From Veillonella absiana (lineage in GTDB: Bacteria; Bacillota; Negativicutes; Veillonellales; Veillonellaceae): a stretch of DNA of 64,000 bases. How positions within the stretch are numbered: the stretch's first letter is position 1; each line of letters begins with the position of its first letter. The translations under genes and the position numbers were made by a program. Positions 41,172-49,601 of the stretch are shown here, in pieces. The DNA lies in assembly GCF_032970905.1 (NCBI RefSeq), contig NZ_JAWJZA010000008.1. One strand, 5' to 3'. Under the pieces are notes generated by a model, which did not search any database, had not been told where the DNA came from, and saw only the letters and a program-made list of their open reading frames with translations.

Positions 41172-42119
41172 ATGAATCTACAAAGTTTATATTATTTCAG
41201 CGAACTTGCAAAAACGCTTCATATGACACAAACAGCAGAACGCTTATTTATTTCACAACAAAATCTGAGTAACCATATTCAACGACTAGAAAACTATTAT
41301 GGGGTAAAACTATTTGAACGAAAACCTCGTCTACAGTTGACCTATGCTGGTGAACAAGTATTAGAATTTGCTAATATGATTAATCGTGAAAGCATCAACT
41401 TAACTAATATACTTTCAGAAATAAAAAACGAGGCTACCGGAACCATTCGATTCGGTGGTAGCCCTCTTAGAATCAACGCGATATTACCTCATTTATTATC
41501 TGAGTTTACACAACAATTCCCTCATGTAGAAATTCGAATTTCAGATGTACTTTCAAAAGAGCTAGAAAATAAAGTATTGAATTATGAAGTTGATTTTGCC
41601 GTAGTTACAGGTCATGAACCTCACCCAGAGTTAATCGATGTACCATTAATGGAGGAACCATTATATCTCTGCGTATCTAAAAAATTATTAGAAAAACATT
41701 TACCTGATACGTATGAAATGATAATTAAAAAATCTGCTAATGGCACTGATTTAAAAGATTTTGCAGACATACCATTTTGTATTTTAGAAAATCGTTTGGG
41801 TAAAATGATCGACCAAGTATTTAAGGATGCTAGCGTAATGCCAAAAGTATACAGCACCAGTATTCTCACCCAAATATCCACCGCTATTGGATTAAAAGGC
41901 GATGCTGCCTGTTTTGTTCCCCACCTAGGTCTTGCTAATATTATTGATCGACTACCACCAGATATGTACATCTTCCCTGTACTTTATAAAGGAAAGGTAC
42001 TCGTACAAACTGTCAATCTAATTTGTCGTGCAAATCAGTATCATCCTGCCTTTGAAAAATTATTTATGGAACTGTTGAAAAAGCGCTACCAAGAAATTGC
42101 AGAATTAAAAATGAAATAA
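41172..42119 (+). CDS. LysR-family transcriptional regulator, divergent from the rraA/gltS scar
   Basis: 315 residues from MNLQSLYYFSELAKTL (GAGGAAAA upstream; a GTG four codons earlier is possible). N-terminal winged HTH with TAERLFISQQNLSNHIQRLE and GVKLFERKPRLQLT; C-terminal substrate-binding domain. Divergent placement, 140 bp from the truncated RraA-family gene, implies it controlled that operon, probably for uptake and use of an organic acid. It looks intact although its target operon has been deleted. Confidence 0.9.
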   Translation: MNLQSLYYFSELAKTLHMTQTAERLFISQQNLSNHIQRLENYYGVKLFERKPRLQLTYAGEQVLEFANMINRESINLTNILSEIKNEATGTIRFGGSPLRINAILPHLLSEFTQQFPHVEIRISDVLSKELENKVLNYEVDFAVVTGHEPHPELIDVPLMEEPLYLCVSKKLLEKHLPDTYEMIIKKSANGTDLKDFADIPFCILENRLGKMIDQVFKDASVMPKVYSTSILTQISTAIGLKGDAACFVPHLGLANIIDRLPPDMYIFPVLYKGKVLVQTVNLICRANQYHPAFEKLFMELLKKRYQEIAELKMK

Positions 42120-42128
42120 TCCTGATAT

Positions 42129-42166
42129 AAAAAAGCTCAGCGCGAACGGTGCACTGAGCTTTTTAT
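42129..42166. terminator. Bidirectional terminator between the LysR gene and korB
   Basis: AAAAGCTCAG-type arms pair with CTGAGCTTTT; runs of A before and T after make it an intrinsic terminator on both strands, serving the convergent LysR and korAB transcripts. Confidence 0.88.
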
Positions 42167-42213
42167 TATATAACTTGTCTGCTTAAGGATTCGTTATGTT
42201 AGATATTCAATTA

Positions 42214-43086
42214 TTATTTGAATTCGTTGCAAAGTTTATTGAACAACTCTGCATCTGGTTTAACCACGTCGTGTACTAATGCACGAGGATGTGGACCGCC
42301 GTTAGCGTTCGCCATTGCTTTTTCGAAGGACAAACGAGTAGTGTCTTGATATAACAAACCTGTTACCAAGCCGTCAGTTTCGCCTAATACTTTCAAAGCA
42401 GCGGCACGATCATGATGATCGAAACCTTCTGGCAATGCTTGCAAAGCATCTTTGAAGTAGTCATAACCATTGCGTTTATTGTATGTTACGCATGGGCTGA
42501 ATACATTGATGAAAGCAAAACCATCGTGGTCCATAGCTTGACCGATAAGATCAACTAATTCTTTACGATTTGTCATGTAGGATTGAGCTACGAATGTAGC
42601 ACCTGCTGCGATAGCAGTTTCACAGATGGACAATGGAGTTTCGAAAGAACCATGTGGAGACGTTTTTGTTACGAAACCTACGTCGGAACGAGGAGATGTT
42701 TGGCCTTTAGTCAAACCATATACATGGTTATCCATTACGATATATACCATGTTTACGTTACGTTTGAAGGCATGAATAGTATGCCCCATACCAATAGCGT
42801 ACGCATCGCCGTCACCAGAACATGCGATAACATTTAGATCTTGGTTCGCTAATTTTACGCCTTGTGCGTAAGGAAGTGCACGACCATGAGTTGTATGTGC
42901 ACCATAAGCATAGAAGTAACCACCAATACGGCTAGAACAACCAATACCGGAAATTACGGCTAAATCTTCAGGTTTGATATTTTTAGCAACCACTGCATCG
43001 GTGATAGCAGCTTGGACACCATAATGGCCGCAGCCTGGACACCAGTTAGGTCGAATATCATTTCTGTAATCATTCGCTGTTGTCAT
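42214..43086 (-). CDS. korB: 2-oxoacid:ferredoxin oxidoreductase, beta subunit (2-oxoglutarate type)
   Basis: 290 residues from MTTANDYRND (AAGGAGG upstream). TPP-binding subunit with NWCPGCGHYGVQAAI, GIGCSSRIGGYF, the TPP motif CSGDGDAYAIGMGHTIHAF through MDNHVYGLTKGQTSP, and EPCVTYN-like FSPCVTYNKRNGYD. With KorA it decarboxylates a 2-oxoacid, most likely 2-oxoglutarate, to acyl-CoA and reduces ferredoxin. The start is 1 bp after the korA stop. Confidence 0.94.
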   Translation of the reverse strand: MTTANDYRNDIRPNWCPGCGHYGVQAAITDAVVAKNIKPEDLAVISGIGCSSRIGGYFYAYGAHTTHGRALPYAQGVKLANQDLNVIACSGDGDAYAIGMGHTIHAFKRNVNMVYIVMDNHVYGLTKGQTSPRSDVGFVTKTSPHGSFETPLSICETAIAAGATFVAQSYMTNRKELVDLIGQAMDHDGFAFINVFSPCVTYNKRNGYDYFKDALQALPEGFDHHDRAAALKVLGETDGLVTGLLYQDTTRLSFEKAMANANGGPHPRALVHDVVKPDAELFNKLCNEFK

Positions 43087-43087
43087 C

Positions 43088-44839
43088 TTATAGTACCTCC
43101 TTGATTGCATTTTTCACATAACTTTTTGTGAATGGATTACCGTCGTATTTCAAGCAGCTAGAAATTTTGGATTTTTTGTGCATGTTGATTTTGAACAAGT
43201 TAGTCAATTGACCAGTTGCATTATGTTCTACGATAACAACTTTTTTCGCTGCATCCATGAATGGTTGTAATTGTTTTGCAGGGAAAGGTTTAATCAAACG
43301 TAATTGCAAGTGGTTAACTTTAACGCCTTCAGCATCAAACTCAGCAACTGCTTCTTCGATAGCGCCACGGCTAGATGCCATGCCGATTACCAATACGTCA
43401 GCTTCATCGTATTTTGCATTATTCAAGAATGGTTCATAGTTGTCAGCTACAGTTTCCAATTTGCGGAAACGTTTGTCAGTTTGCGCAACGTGCATGGAAG
43501 GTGCTTCAGCTGGTTTACCTTCTTCATTATGTTCAAGGCCTGTAGACAAGAATAGACCATTTTTCATACCAGGAATTGTACGAGGGGAAATACCATCTTC
43601 AGTGATTTCAAAACGTTTGAAGTAGTTTGGTCTTTCCAATTCAGGAAGATCTTCTTGTTTCATCATTTTACCGCGGTTAATTGGCACGCGATTCATGTCA
43701 AAGGAAGAAACAGATTGTTTGTTCAAACCTTGTTGTAAATCAGGCATGAAAATAACTGGGCATTGGTACATTTCAGCTAGGTTGAAAGCTTTTTGAATTT
43801 CGTAGAAGCATTCTTCGATGCTTGTTGGAGAAATTACGATACCGGAATAATCGCCATGAGCATTGTAAACAGCTGCGTCAATATCAGATTGTTCAACTTT
43901 TGTAGCCATACCAGTGGATGGGCCAGAACGTTGTACGTCGATAACCACCATTGGCAATTCAGCCATAGATGCCATGGACAAGGATTCAGCCATCAAGCTA
44001 AGACCAGGGCCAGATGTACAAGTGAAACCACGTACACCTGCATAAACACCACCCATAGCAGTCATACAAGCTGCAATTTCGTCTTCTGTTTGTACAATAG
44101 TAGCACCTAATTTGTCCATGTTCTTAATCATGTATTCCATTACTTCAGATGCTGGAGTAATAGGATAAGATGCCATGAAACGAGAACCTGCTGCAATCGC
44201 ACCTAATGCACATGCTTCGTTACCAAGTAAGAACATTTGGTCAACTTTTTCAGGAGCTGGTAATGTATCAATTTCTACATCGCCTTTACCAGCCATAACA
44301 AGTGCATGACCTTCTTCGAAGGCTGCAATATTTTTATCTACTACGTCTTGAGATTTTTTAGCGAATTTAGCAGAGATAGCCGCATGGAATGGAGCTTTAT
44401 CAAAGCCAAGTAATGCTACAGACATACCCAAAGATACGATATTACGCATCATCAAGGAGCCTTGTTTCATAGCAGTTTCGGAAATAGGAAGAGATAGGCA
44501 ATGTACTTTGCCACCTTCGTATTTGGAGAAGTCTGGATTTACTTTGCTGTCACAGATAATGTAACCGCCATCACGAACTTCACCGCCATGCATGTCAACA
44601 GTTTCTTGGTCCAATGCTACCAAGAAGTCGATACTTTCACCAATGGACATGATTTGTTTAAGCGCAATACGCAATGCAAAAGTAGTGTGACCACCTTTGA
44701 TACGGGATGCGAATAAACGTTGGCTATATAAAGAATAGCCTTCTTTAGCAAGGATCGTAGCCATGATTTCGCCGCAGCTCTCGATACCTTCACCTTGTTG
44801 TCCACCCATTTTCCAGATAAAATCTTTACGTTGTTGCAA
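43088..44839 (-). CDS. korA: 2-oxoacid:ferredoxin oxidoreductase, fused gamma-alpha subunit
   Basis: 583 residues. The first ~185 are the gamma domain (KMGGQQGEGIESCGEIMATI, SRIKGGHTTFALRI); the rest is the alpha domain (GNEACALGAIAAGSRFMASYPITPASEVMEYM, of which YPITPASE is diagnostic, and TCTSGPGLSLMAESL, VDVQRSGPSTGMATKVEQ). The TTG at 44839 is preferred because AAGGAGG lies 9 nt upstream; no ATG is nearby. Together with korB forms a complete enzyme except for a separate ferredoxin. Confidence 0.93.
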   Translation of the reverse strand: MQQRKDFIWKMGGQQGEGIESCGEIMATILAKEGYSLYSQRLFASRIKGGHTTFALRIALKQIMSIGESIDFLVALDQETVDMHGGEVRDGGYIICDSKVNPDFSKYEGGKVHCLSLPISETAMKQGSLMMRNIVSLGMSVALLGFDKAPFHAAISAKFAKKSQDVVDKNIAAFEEGHALVMAGKGDVEIDTLPAPEKVDQMFLLGNEACALGAIAAGSRFMASYPITPASEVMEYMIKNMDKLGATIVQTEDEIAACMTAMGGVYAGVRGFTCTSGPGLSLMAESLSMASMAELPMVVIDVQRSGPSTGMATKVEQSDIDAAVYNAHGDYSGIVISPTSIEECFYEIQKAFNLAEMYQCPVIFMPDLQQGLNKQSVSSFDMNRVPINRGKMMKQEDLPELERPNYFKRFEITEDGISPRTIPGMKNGLFLSTGLEHNEEGKPAEAPSMHVAQTDKRFRKLETVADNYEPFLNNAKYDEADVLVIGMASSRGAIEEAVAEFDAEGVKVNHLQLRLIKPFPAKQLQPFMDAAKKVVIVEHNATGQLTNLFKINMHKKSKISSCLKYDGNPFTKSYVKNAIKEVL

Positions 44840-44928
44840 GAGATTCACCCTCCTTAGGATAAAAAAGAATGCTGACAAGTTGTAAATCTATAATATACTT
44901 ACATGAGTCGTTTAGACTTGTCTTCGTT

Positions 44929-44965
44929 GTCATTGTAACACTTATAAGAATAAGTTTACAATGAC
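44929..44965. promoter_or_regulatory. Inverted repeat upstream of korA
   Basis: GTCATTGTAA and TTACAATGAC are exact complements, separated by an inner ACTTAT/ATAAGT stem. The sequence lies about 90 bp before korA. It could be an operator or a leader hairpin; the ATTGTAA half-site recalls the palindrome upstream of ilvC. Confidence 0.55.
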
Positions 44966-45064
44966 GTTTTTCTATATAATGCATATAACAATATGTTATA
45001 TGCATTTTTCCCTTTAAATATATGATTCATGCATTTTAATCATAGTAAAAATATTTTCTATAGT

Positions 45065-45103
45065 ATAAAAAAATCGGTAGAATCCTCACTGGTTCTACCG
45101 ATT
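45065..45103 (-). terminator. Intrinsic terminator of the ecf-truA operon
   Basis: Minus strand: AATCGGTAGAA pairs with TTCTACCGATT around a 10-nt loop and is followed by seven T, about 80 bp after truA. Confidence 0.9.
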
Positions 45104-45184
45104 ATTATGGTATAGATAACAATATATTTTTGTCCTATAAACCTATAATATCTAATCAGATACTGTTGCATCAGTTTTTTTACA

Positions 45185-45970
45185 TTACAGATTACTAAAG
45201 TACTCCACCTGCTCCTGCATCCGCTCTTGTGTAAAGAAGATTTCCTCCAGACACAATCCTTGAGGTGGTGCGGTTTTACCGATGAGCTTTCGAGCCTTGG
45301 CCTCCAAATAACCTGGAATAGCACTTGGTTCACGTCGATGCAATCCTACATCTACCAATAGGCCCGCAATATTACGCACCATATGGTACAAAAATCCATC
45401 ACCGATAACGGAAATAATGACCTTAGGGCCAACTTTCACAATGCCGATGGCATAAATCGTTTTCACCGGATTGGCAGGCGTCGAATTCGACCCCTGCAAT
45501 GTAGTAAAATCATGAGTACCCAACAATTCATGGGCACCCCGTTTCATCGCCCCAATATCTAACGGTTTCTTCACGTGATAATGAAAGCGCTGTGTCAATG
45601 GATCATCGATTTCTTCGTTATGAATGGTATACGTATATTCCTTACCATGAATTTTCCAGCGAGGCTTCCAGTCCATAGGAATTTCCTCCGCCTTTGTGAC
45701 CACAATAGATCTTGGCATATGAGCAATCATAGCACGGGGAATATTTTCTACAGGAATATTACCTTCTGTGAAAAAAGTAACAACTTGGAATTTCGCATGC
45801 ACCCCAGAATCTGTACGAGAGGCGCCGTAAATCGTAATAGGTTCATTACAGATTTTTGTAAGCGCTGCTTCAAGAGCGCCTTGCACCGTTGTGCCCCTCT
45901 CCTCGGGCTGACGTTGATATCCTACTAAATCGGTACCATCATAGGCCACGATTAATCGAATATTTCTCAT
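45185..45970 (-). CDS. truA: tRNA pseudouridine(38-40) synthase
   Basis: 261 residues from MRNIRLIVAYDGTDLVGYQRQ. The catalytic Asp is in YGASRTDSGVHAKFQVVTF (about residue 52); later RFHYHVKKPLD and FLYHMVRNIAGLLVDVG. The ATG overlaps the ecfT stop (ATGA), so translation is coupled; the upstream in-frame extension lies inside ecfT and is rejected. Final gene of the ecfA1-ecfA2-ecfT-truA cluster. Confidence 0.97.
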   Translation of the reverse strand: MRNIRLIVAYDGTDLVGYQRQPEERGTTVQGALEAALTKICNEPITIYGASRTDSGVHAKFQVVTFFTEGNIPVENIPRAMIAHMPRSIVVTKAEEIPMDWKPRWKIHGKEYTYTIHNEEIDDPLTQRFHYHVKKPLDIGAMKRGAHELLGTHDFTTLQGSNSTPANPVKTIYAIGIVKVGPKVIISVIGDGFLYHMVRNIAGLLVDVGLHRREPSAIPGYLEAKARKLIGKTAPPQGLCLEEIFFTQERMQEQVEYFSNL

Positions 45971-46767
45971 GCCTGCCACCACATAAATGCCAACACTGCT
46001 GTTACGATGAGCACTGCTAGCACGCCGATATAATCGTATTTTGTAATAGCTAATTCTTTCATGCGAGTACGATTCACACCGCCGCGATAACAACGAGCCT
46101 CCATAGCAATGGCAAGCTCATCAGCACGACGGAAGGCACTGATAAACAATGGCACCAGTAAAGGTACCATATTTTTGGCACGTTGGATAATACTGCCTGT
46201 GACGAAATCGGCACCACGAGCAGATTGGGCTTTCATAATACGATCAGTTTCGTCCAATAGAGTCGGAATAAAACGCAATGCAATAGTCATCATCATCGCC
46301 AATTCATGAGCAGGCACACCAAATCTGCGCAATGGATTAAGTAAATGCTCAATGCCATCGGTCAATCGAATTGGTGATGTCGTATACGTCAATAGTGACG
46401 AGAACAAGATTAAAAATACGAGACGCGCCGCCATTTGTAGGCCCATCGCAATCCCTTGCTCAGAAATATGAATAAATTCGTAATCAAAGAAACTATCGCC
46501 AGGAGTCGTAAAAATATGAATCCCCATAGTGAAAGCGATAATCACCCATAATGGTTTAATGGCGGACCACATGAGATGTAACGGCAATCTTGATACGAGC
46601 ATTGTCCCAATGGTGAAAGCCGCCACTACGCCATAGGCAGCAGGCGTTTTCGCCAAGAAAATAGCGATAACAAATATAGTGGTAGCAATAATTTTAGCAC
46701 GTGGATCCATACGATGTAGTAAAGAATCCCCTGGGAAGTATTGTCCAATGGTAATATTATTTAACAT
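45967..46767 (-). CDS. ecfT: Energy-coupling factor transporter transmembrane protein EcfT
   Basis: About 266 residues from MLNNITIGQYFPGDSLLHRM (AAAGGAGG upstream). Five to six membrane helices and the Ala-Arg-Gly coupling motifs (SARGADF, about residue 185, and the second MEARCYRGG) that contact the two ATPases. With EcfA1/A2 it forms the shared module of group II ECF vitamin transporters, which pair with separate S components encoded elsewhere. Overlaps ecfA2 by 11 bp. Confidence 0.95.
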   Translation of the reverse strand: MLNNITIGQYFPGDSLLHRMDPRAKIIATTIFVIAIFLAKTPAAYGVVAAFTIGTMLVSRLPLHLMWSAIKPLWVIIAFTMGIHIFTTPGDSFFDYEFIHISEQGIAMGLQMAARLVFLILFSSLLTYTTSPIRLTDGIEHLLNPLRRFGVPAHELAMMMTIALRFIPTLLDETDRIMKAQSARGADFVTGSIIQRAKNMVPLLVPLFISAFRRADELAIAMEARCYRGGVNRTRMKELAITKYDYIGVLAVLIVTAVLAFMWWQA

Positions 46768-47764
46768 TGTTTTTACCTCCTTTATCGCGAGTCTTACGCG
46801 CTGCGCCCTTAAAGGCAACGGTTGTAGTATTCTTAGAGGCACTAGGTTCTGTCGGCGCAACTGCTTCATTTACAGTCGTAGATGGATTCGTCTTAGCATC
46901 CTGTCTTGTCGCCTGTCCGGTGCTTTCAAAAATAGCATTCACAGCATCATCTACGGTAAGTACGCGATTTGTCACGTTAAGCCCCCGTTCACGAAGAGAT
47001 TCCATCATGACAGATACCGGTGGCACGTCGACGCCCACGTTTTGCAATGTTTGACGGTGATTATTGAATATATCTAGCGGCACACCATCGAGCACAGCTT
47101 GGCCCTTATCCATTACGATAAGGCGATTCGCCATGCGAGAGATATCCTCCATATTGTGGGACACAAGGATTACGGTAATGCCCTTTTGTTTATGAAGTTT
47201 GATGATTTCCTCAAAGATTTCCTCACGGCCGAACGGATCGAGGCCTGCAGACGGTTCATCGAGAACAAGGTAATCTGGATTCATCGCCACAACGCCAGCA
47301 ATAGCAACGCGACGCATTTGACCACCTGACAAATGGAACGGAGAACGTTCCGCATAGGTATTGTAATCAAGGCCCACAAATTTCATAGCCTCACGAACCC
47401 GTTTGTCCACCTCGTCCTCAGATAGCCCTAGATTTTTAGGTCCAAAGGCAATATCTTGAGCAATGGTTTCCTCGAACAATTGATGCTCAGGATACTGGAA
47501 CACCATGCCCACCTTATGGCGCATTTGTTTTGCTTCATCCGTTTTACCGCTAATATCCACGCCATTCACGGTCACAGTACCAGTTGTTGGATGTAATAAC
47601 CCATTTAAATGTTGTACCAATGTGGATTTGCCGGACCCAGTATGGCCGATAATACCCACGAATTCACCTTCCTCAATAGTGAGGTTGATAGTTTTCAATG
47701 CAGTTTTTTCAAAAGGCGTACCTGCGCCATAGGTATAGGTCACCTGATCTAATACTATCGGCAT
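46757..47764 (-). CDS. ecfA2: Energy-coupling factor transporter ATP-binding protein EcfA2
   Basis: 335 residues. Walker A GIIGHTGSGKSTLVQHLNGL, Q-loop VFQYPEHQLFEETI, signature HLSGGQMRRVAIAG, Walker B YLVLDEPSAGLDP. After the usual ~285 residues it carries a roughly 50-residue Thr/Ala/Lys-rich tail (TGQATRQDAKTNPSTT onwards) that looks disordered and is not typical. Overlaps ecfA1 by 10 bp and ecfT by 11 bp. Confidence 0.95.
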   Translation of the reverse strand: MPIVLDQVTYTYGAGTPFEKTALKTINLTIEEGEFVGIIGHTGSGKSTLVQHLNGLLHPTTGTVTVNGVDISGKTDEAKQMRHKVGMVFQYPEHQLFEETIAQDIAFGPKNLGLSEDEVDKRVREAMKFVGLDYNTYAERSPFHLSGGQMRRVAIAGVVAMNPDYLVLDEPSAGLDPFGREEIFEEIIKLHKQKGITVILVSHNMEDISRMANRLIVMDKGQAVLDGVPLDIFNNHRQTLQNVGVDVPPVSVMMESLRERGLNVTNRVLTVDDAVNAIFESTGQATRQDAKTNPSTTVNEAVAPTEPSASKNTTTVAFKGAARKTRDKGGKNNVK

Positions 47765-48597
47765 AGGGCATCTCCTAACTCTTGGTTCGTAATGACTTGG
47801 GGTAGTAATTTTACACCTTTTTTAGCCAGTTTCACAGCCACCTCGGCTGCCACTGGCACATCGAGGCCAAGATCCTTTAATGTTTCTACTTGGCTGAAAA
47901 TCGTGTGAGGATCGCCCTCTTGTAATTTTTTGCCATTTTTCATCACCACAATACGGTCCGCCGTTACAGCCTCCTCCATAAAGTGCGTAATATACACGAT
48001 GGTGATACCTTCCTCGCGATTGAGTTTATGTACCGTCTCAAGTACCTCTTGGCGACCTTTTGGATCGAGCATCGCCGTTGGTTCATCCAATACGATACAA
48101 TCTGGTTTCATCGCCAATACCCCAGCTATAGCAATACGTTGTTTCTGTCCCCCAGAAAGTAAATGAGGCGCATGTTCTGCATAATCAGTCATATTTACCG
48201 CAGCCAATGCTTCATCAACGCGCTGACGAATCTCTACACTAGGTACCCCAAGATTCTCTGGTCCAAACGCCACATCCTCTTCGACCACCGCGGCTACAAT
48301 CTGATTATCTGGATTTTGAAATACCATCCCAATGTGTTGGCGAATATCCCACACATTATCCTCGTCGGACGTATCCAAACCACAAACAGTGATGGTCCCT
48401 TCCGATGGCGTTAACAACACATTAAAATGCTTCGCCAACGTACTCTTACCACTACCATTCGTCCCAATGATGCACACGAACTCGCCCTTGTGAATATCTA
48501 CACTCACATCATCCAGGGCCTTTACATCATTGCCATTCTCATCCATGTACACATGACTCATACGGTCCACATGTATCATGATTTCATTATTCTCCAT
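47755..48597 (-). CDS. ecfA1: Energy-coupling factor transporter ATP-binding protein EcfA1
   Basis: 280 residues from MENNEIMIHVDRMSHVYMDE (GAGG upstream; an ATG four codons earlier is possible). Walker A CIIGTNGSGKSTLAKHFNVL, VFQNPDNQIVAAVVEEDVAF, signature LLSGGQKQRIAIAG, Walker B CIVLDEPTAMLDP. First gene of the ecf-truA operon, preceded by an extended -10 promoter and a leader hairpin. Confidence 0.95.
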   Translation of the reverse strand: MENNEIMIHVDRMSHVYMDENGNDVKALDDVSVDIHKGEFVCIIGTNGSGKSTLAKHFNVLLTPSEGTITVCGLDTSDEDNVWDIRQHIGMVFQNPDNQIVAAVVEEDVAFGPENLGVPSVEIRQRVDEALAAVNMTDYAEHAPHLLSGGQKQRIAIAGVLAMKPDCIVLDEPTAMLDPKGRQEVLETVHKLNREEGITIVYITHFMEEAVTADRIVVMKNGKKLQEGDPHTIFSQVETLKDLGLDVPVAAEVAVKLAKKGVKLLPQVITNQELGDALCR

Positions 48598-48638
48598 TAC
48601 ACGCCTCATATCTTTCCGGTCAATTTCAATTTTTCGCG

Positions 48639-48667
48639 CTAGTTATTGTCTGGTTGACAATAACTAG
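48639..48667 (-). promoter_or_regulatory. Leader hairpin of the ecf operon
   Basis: CTAGTTATTGTC and its exact complement surround a 5-nt loop, about 40 nt before the ecfA1 start. No T-run follows, so it is a structured leader rather than a terminator. Confidence 0.6.
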
Positions 48668-48715
48668 TGTGAAAGTATTGATAACTGCTAATTTCTACGA
48701 TATTTTTACTAGATG

Positions 48716-48724
48716 ATTATAACA
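48716..48724 (-). promoter_or_regulatory. Extended -10 promoter candidate for ecfA1
   Basis: Minus strand TGTTATAAT, an extended -10 with perfect TATAAT; no clear -35. Would start transcription about 45 nt upstream of the leader hairpin. Confidence 0.5.
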
Positions 48725-49165
48725 AATCTACGTAACAATTACTATAGTTTAAGGTGCGCTGGGTTACATTTTCTAGATAACGGTGAGGGAGGGGTCAAAG
48801 GCCCCAATTCTCACCTAGAACCGTAAATTAGATTCATTGCTGAATAAATGATTATAATCATCACCACTATATACTCGGGGTAATATTCCAATTCACTTCT
48901 ATGCTTCTTAGACATTCCCCTTGACCGAATGTCGGATCACTAGAGCGTATACTCCAATCATCATTTCTACACCAACGCATCTAACCCCTAACAGACAATC
49001 TTCATATTCATAGTCTAATGCCCCGCCTTCAGACAACACCATCAATAGGTGCTCTATGTCCTATACCTCTACCATTGACGCTGCATGCACACCCCCTCCA
49101 CGGAGTCAAGGTGAGGATATGCGCCTCTGTAGCTATTATCGGGGGTGGTGCAAACAGCGAGCACG
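48725..49165. other. Apparently non-coding stretch between rplQ and ecfA1
   Basis: About 440 bp. It contains a nested stem at about 48774-48833 (TTCTAG/CTAGAA outside, GGTGAG/CTCACC, GGGG/CCCC inside) and a 37-codon minus-strand ORF at 48867-48980 (starting MRWCRNDDWSIRSS) without a good ribosome binding site. No recognised gene or riboswitch. Confidence 0.45.
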
Positions 49166-49242
49166 AAAAAATCCCACATATAGTTTTCTCGCGACATTAC
49201 GCCGAAGGCGTTCCGGAGCGAAAAACTATATGTGGGATTTTT
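49166..49242 (-). terminator. Terminator of the ribosomal superoperon; palindromic intergenic element, copy 2
   Basis: Arms of 21 bp (containing ATCCCACATATAGTTTT) flank a core with ACATTACGCC-GAA-GGCGTTCCGGAGC. On the minus strand six T follow. Shares TATAGTTTT arm ends and the core with copy 1 at 33582-33653. Confidence 0.8.
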
Positions 49243-49253
49243 CTTTCACTATC

Positions 49254-49589
49254 TTACACTAGCTCGATAATAGCTAAAGGTGCAGCGTCACCTTTACGAA
49301 GACCTGTTTTGATTACACGAGTATAACCGCCTTGGCGTTCGTTGTATTTCGGTGCAATTGTGTCAAATAATTTTTTAGTTACATCTTTATCCATAAGGTA
49401 TGATTCAACTTGACGACGTGCGTGTAAATCACCACGTTTAGCCAAAGTAACCATCTGATCAGCTAATTTGCGAAGTTCTTTCGCTTTAGCTTCAGTAGTC
49501 TCGATACGCTCATGTTGGAAGAAAGATGTTAGCATTCCACGGAACAACGCTTTACGAGCGGAGCTATCGCGGCCTAATTTTCTGTACAT
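49254..49589 (-). CDS. rplQ: 50S ribosomal protein L17
   Basis: 111 residues; RKLGRDSSARKALFRGMLTSF near the start (first 20 diagnostic), GGYTRVIKTGLRKGDAAPLAIIELV at the end. Last gene of the superoperon before its terminator. Confidence 0.98.
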   Translation of the reverse strand: MYRKLGRDSSARKALFRGMLTSFFQHERIETTEAKAKELRKLADQMVTLAKRGDLHARRQVESYLMDKDVTKKLFDTIAPKYNERQGGYTRVIKTGLRKGDAAPLAIIELV

Positions 49590-49601
49590 TCGTCTTCCTC
49601 C

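Noticed and set aside
48867..48980. 37-codon ORF starting MRWCRNDDWSIRSS as a gene
   Set aside because: No proper ribosome binding site, directly preceded by an in-frame stop, and no recognised family; mentioned only as part of the gap.
49018..49326. 102-residue plus-strand ORF
   Set aside because: It crosses the palindromic terminator and runs antisense into rplQ; composition is not protein-like.
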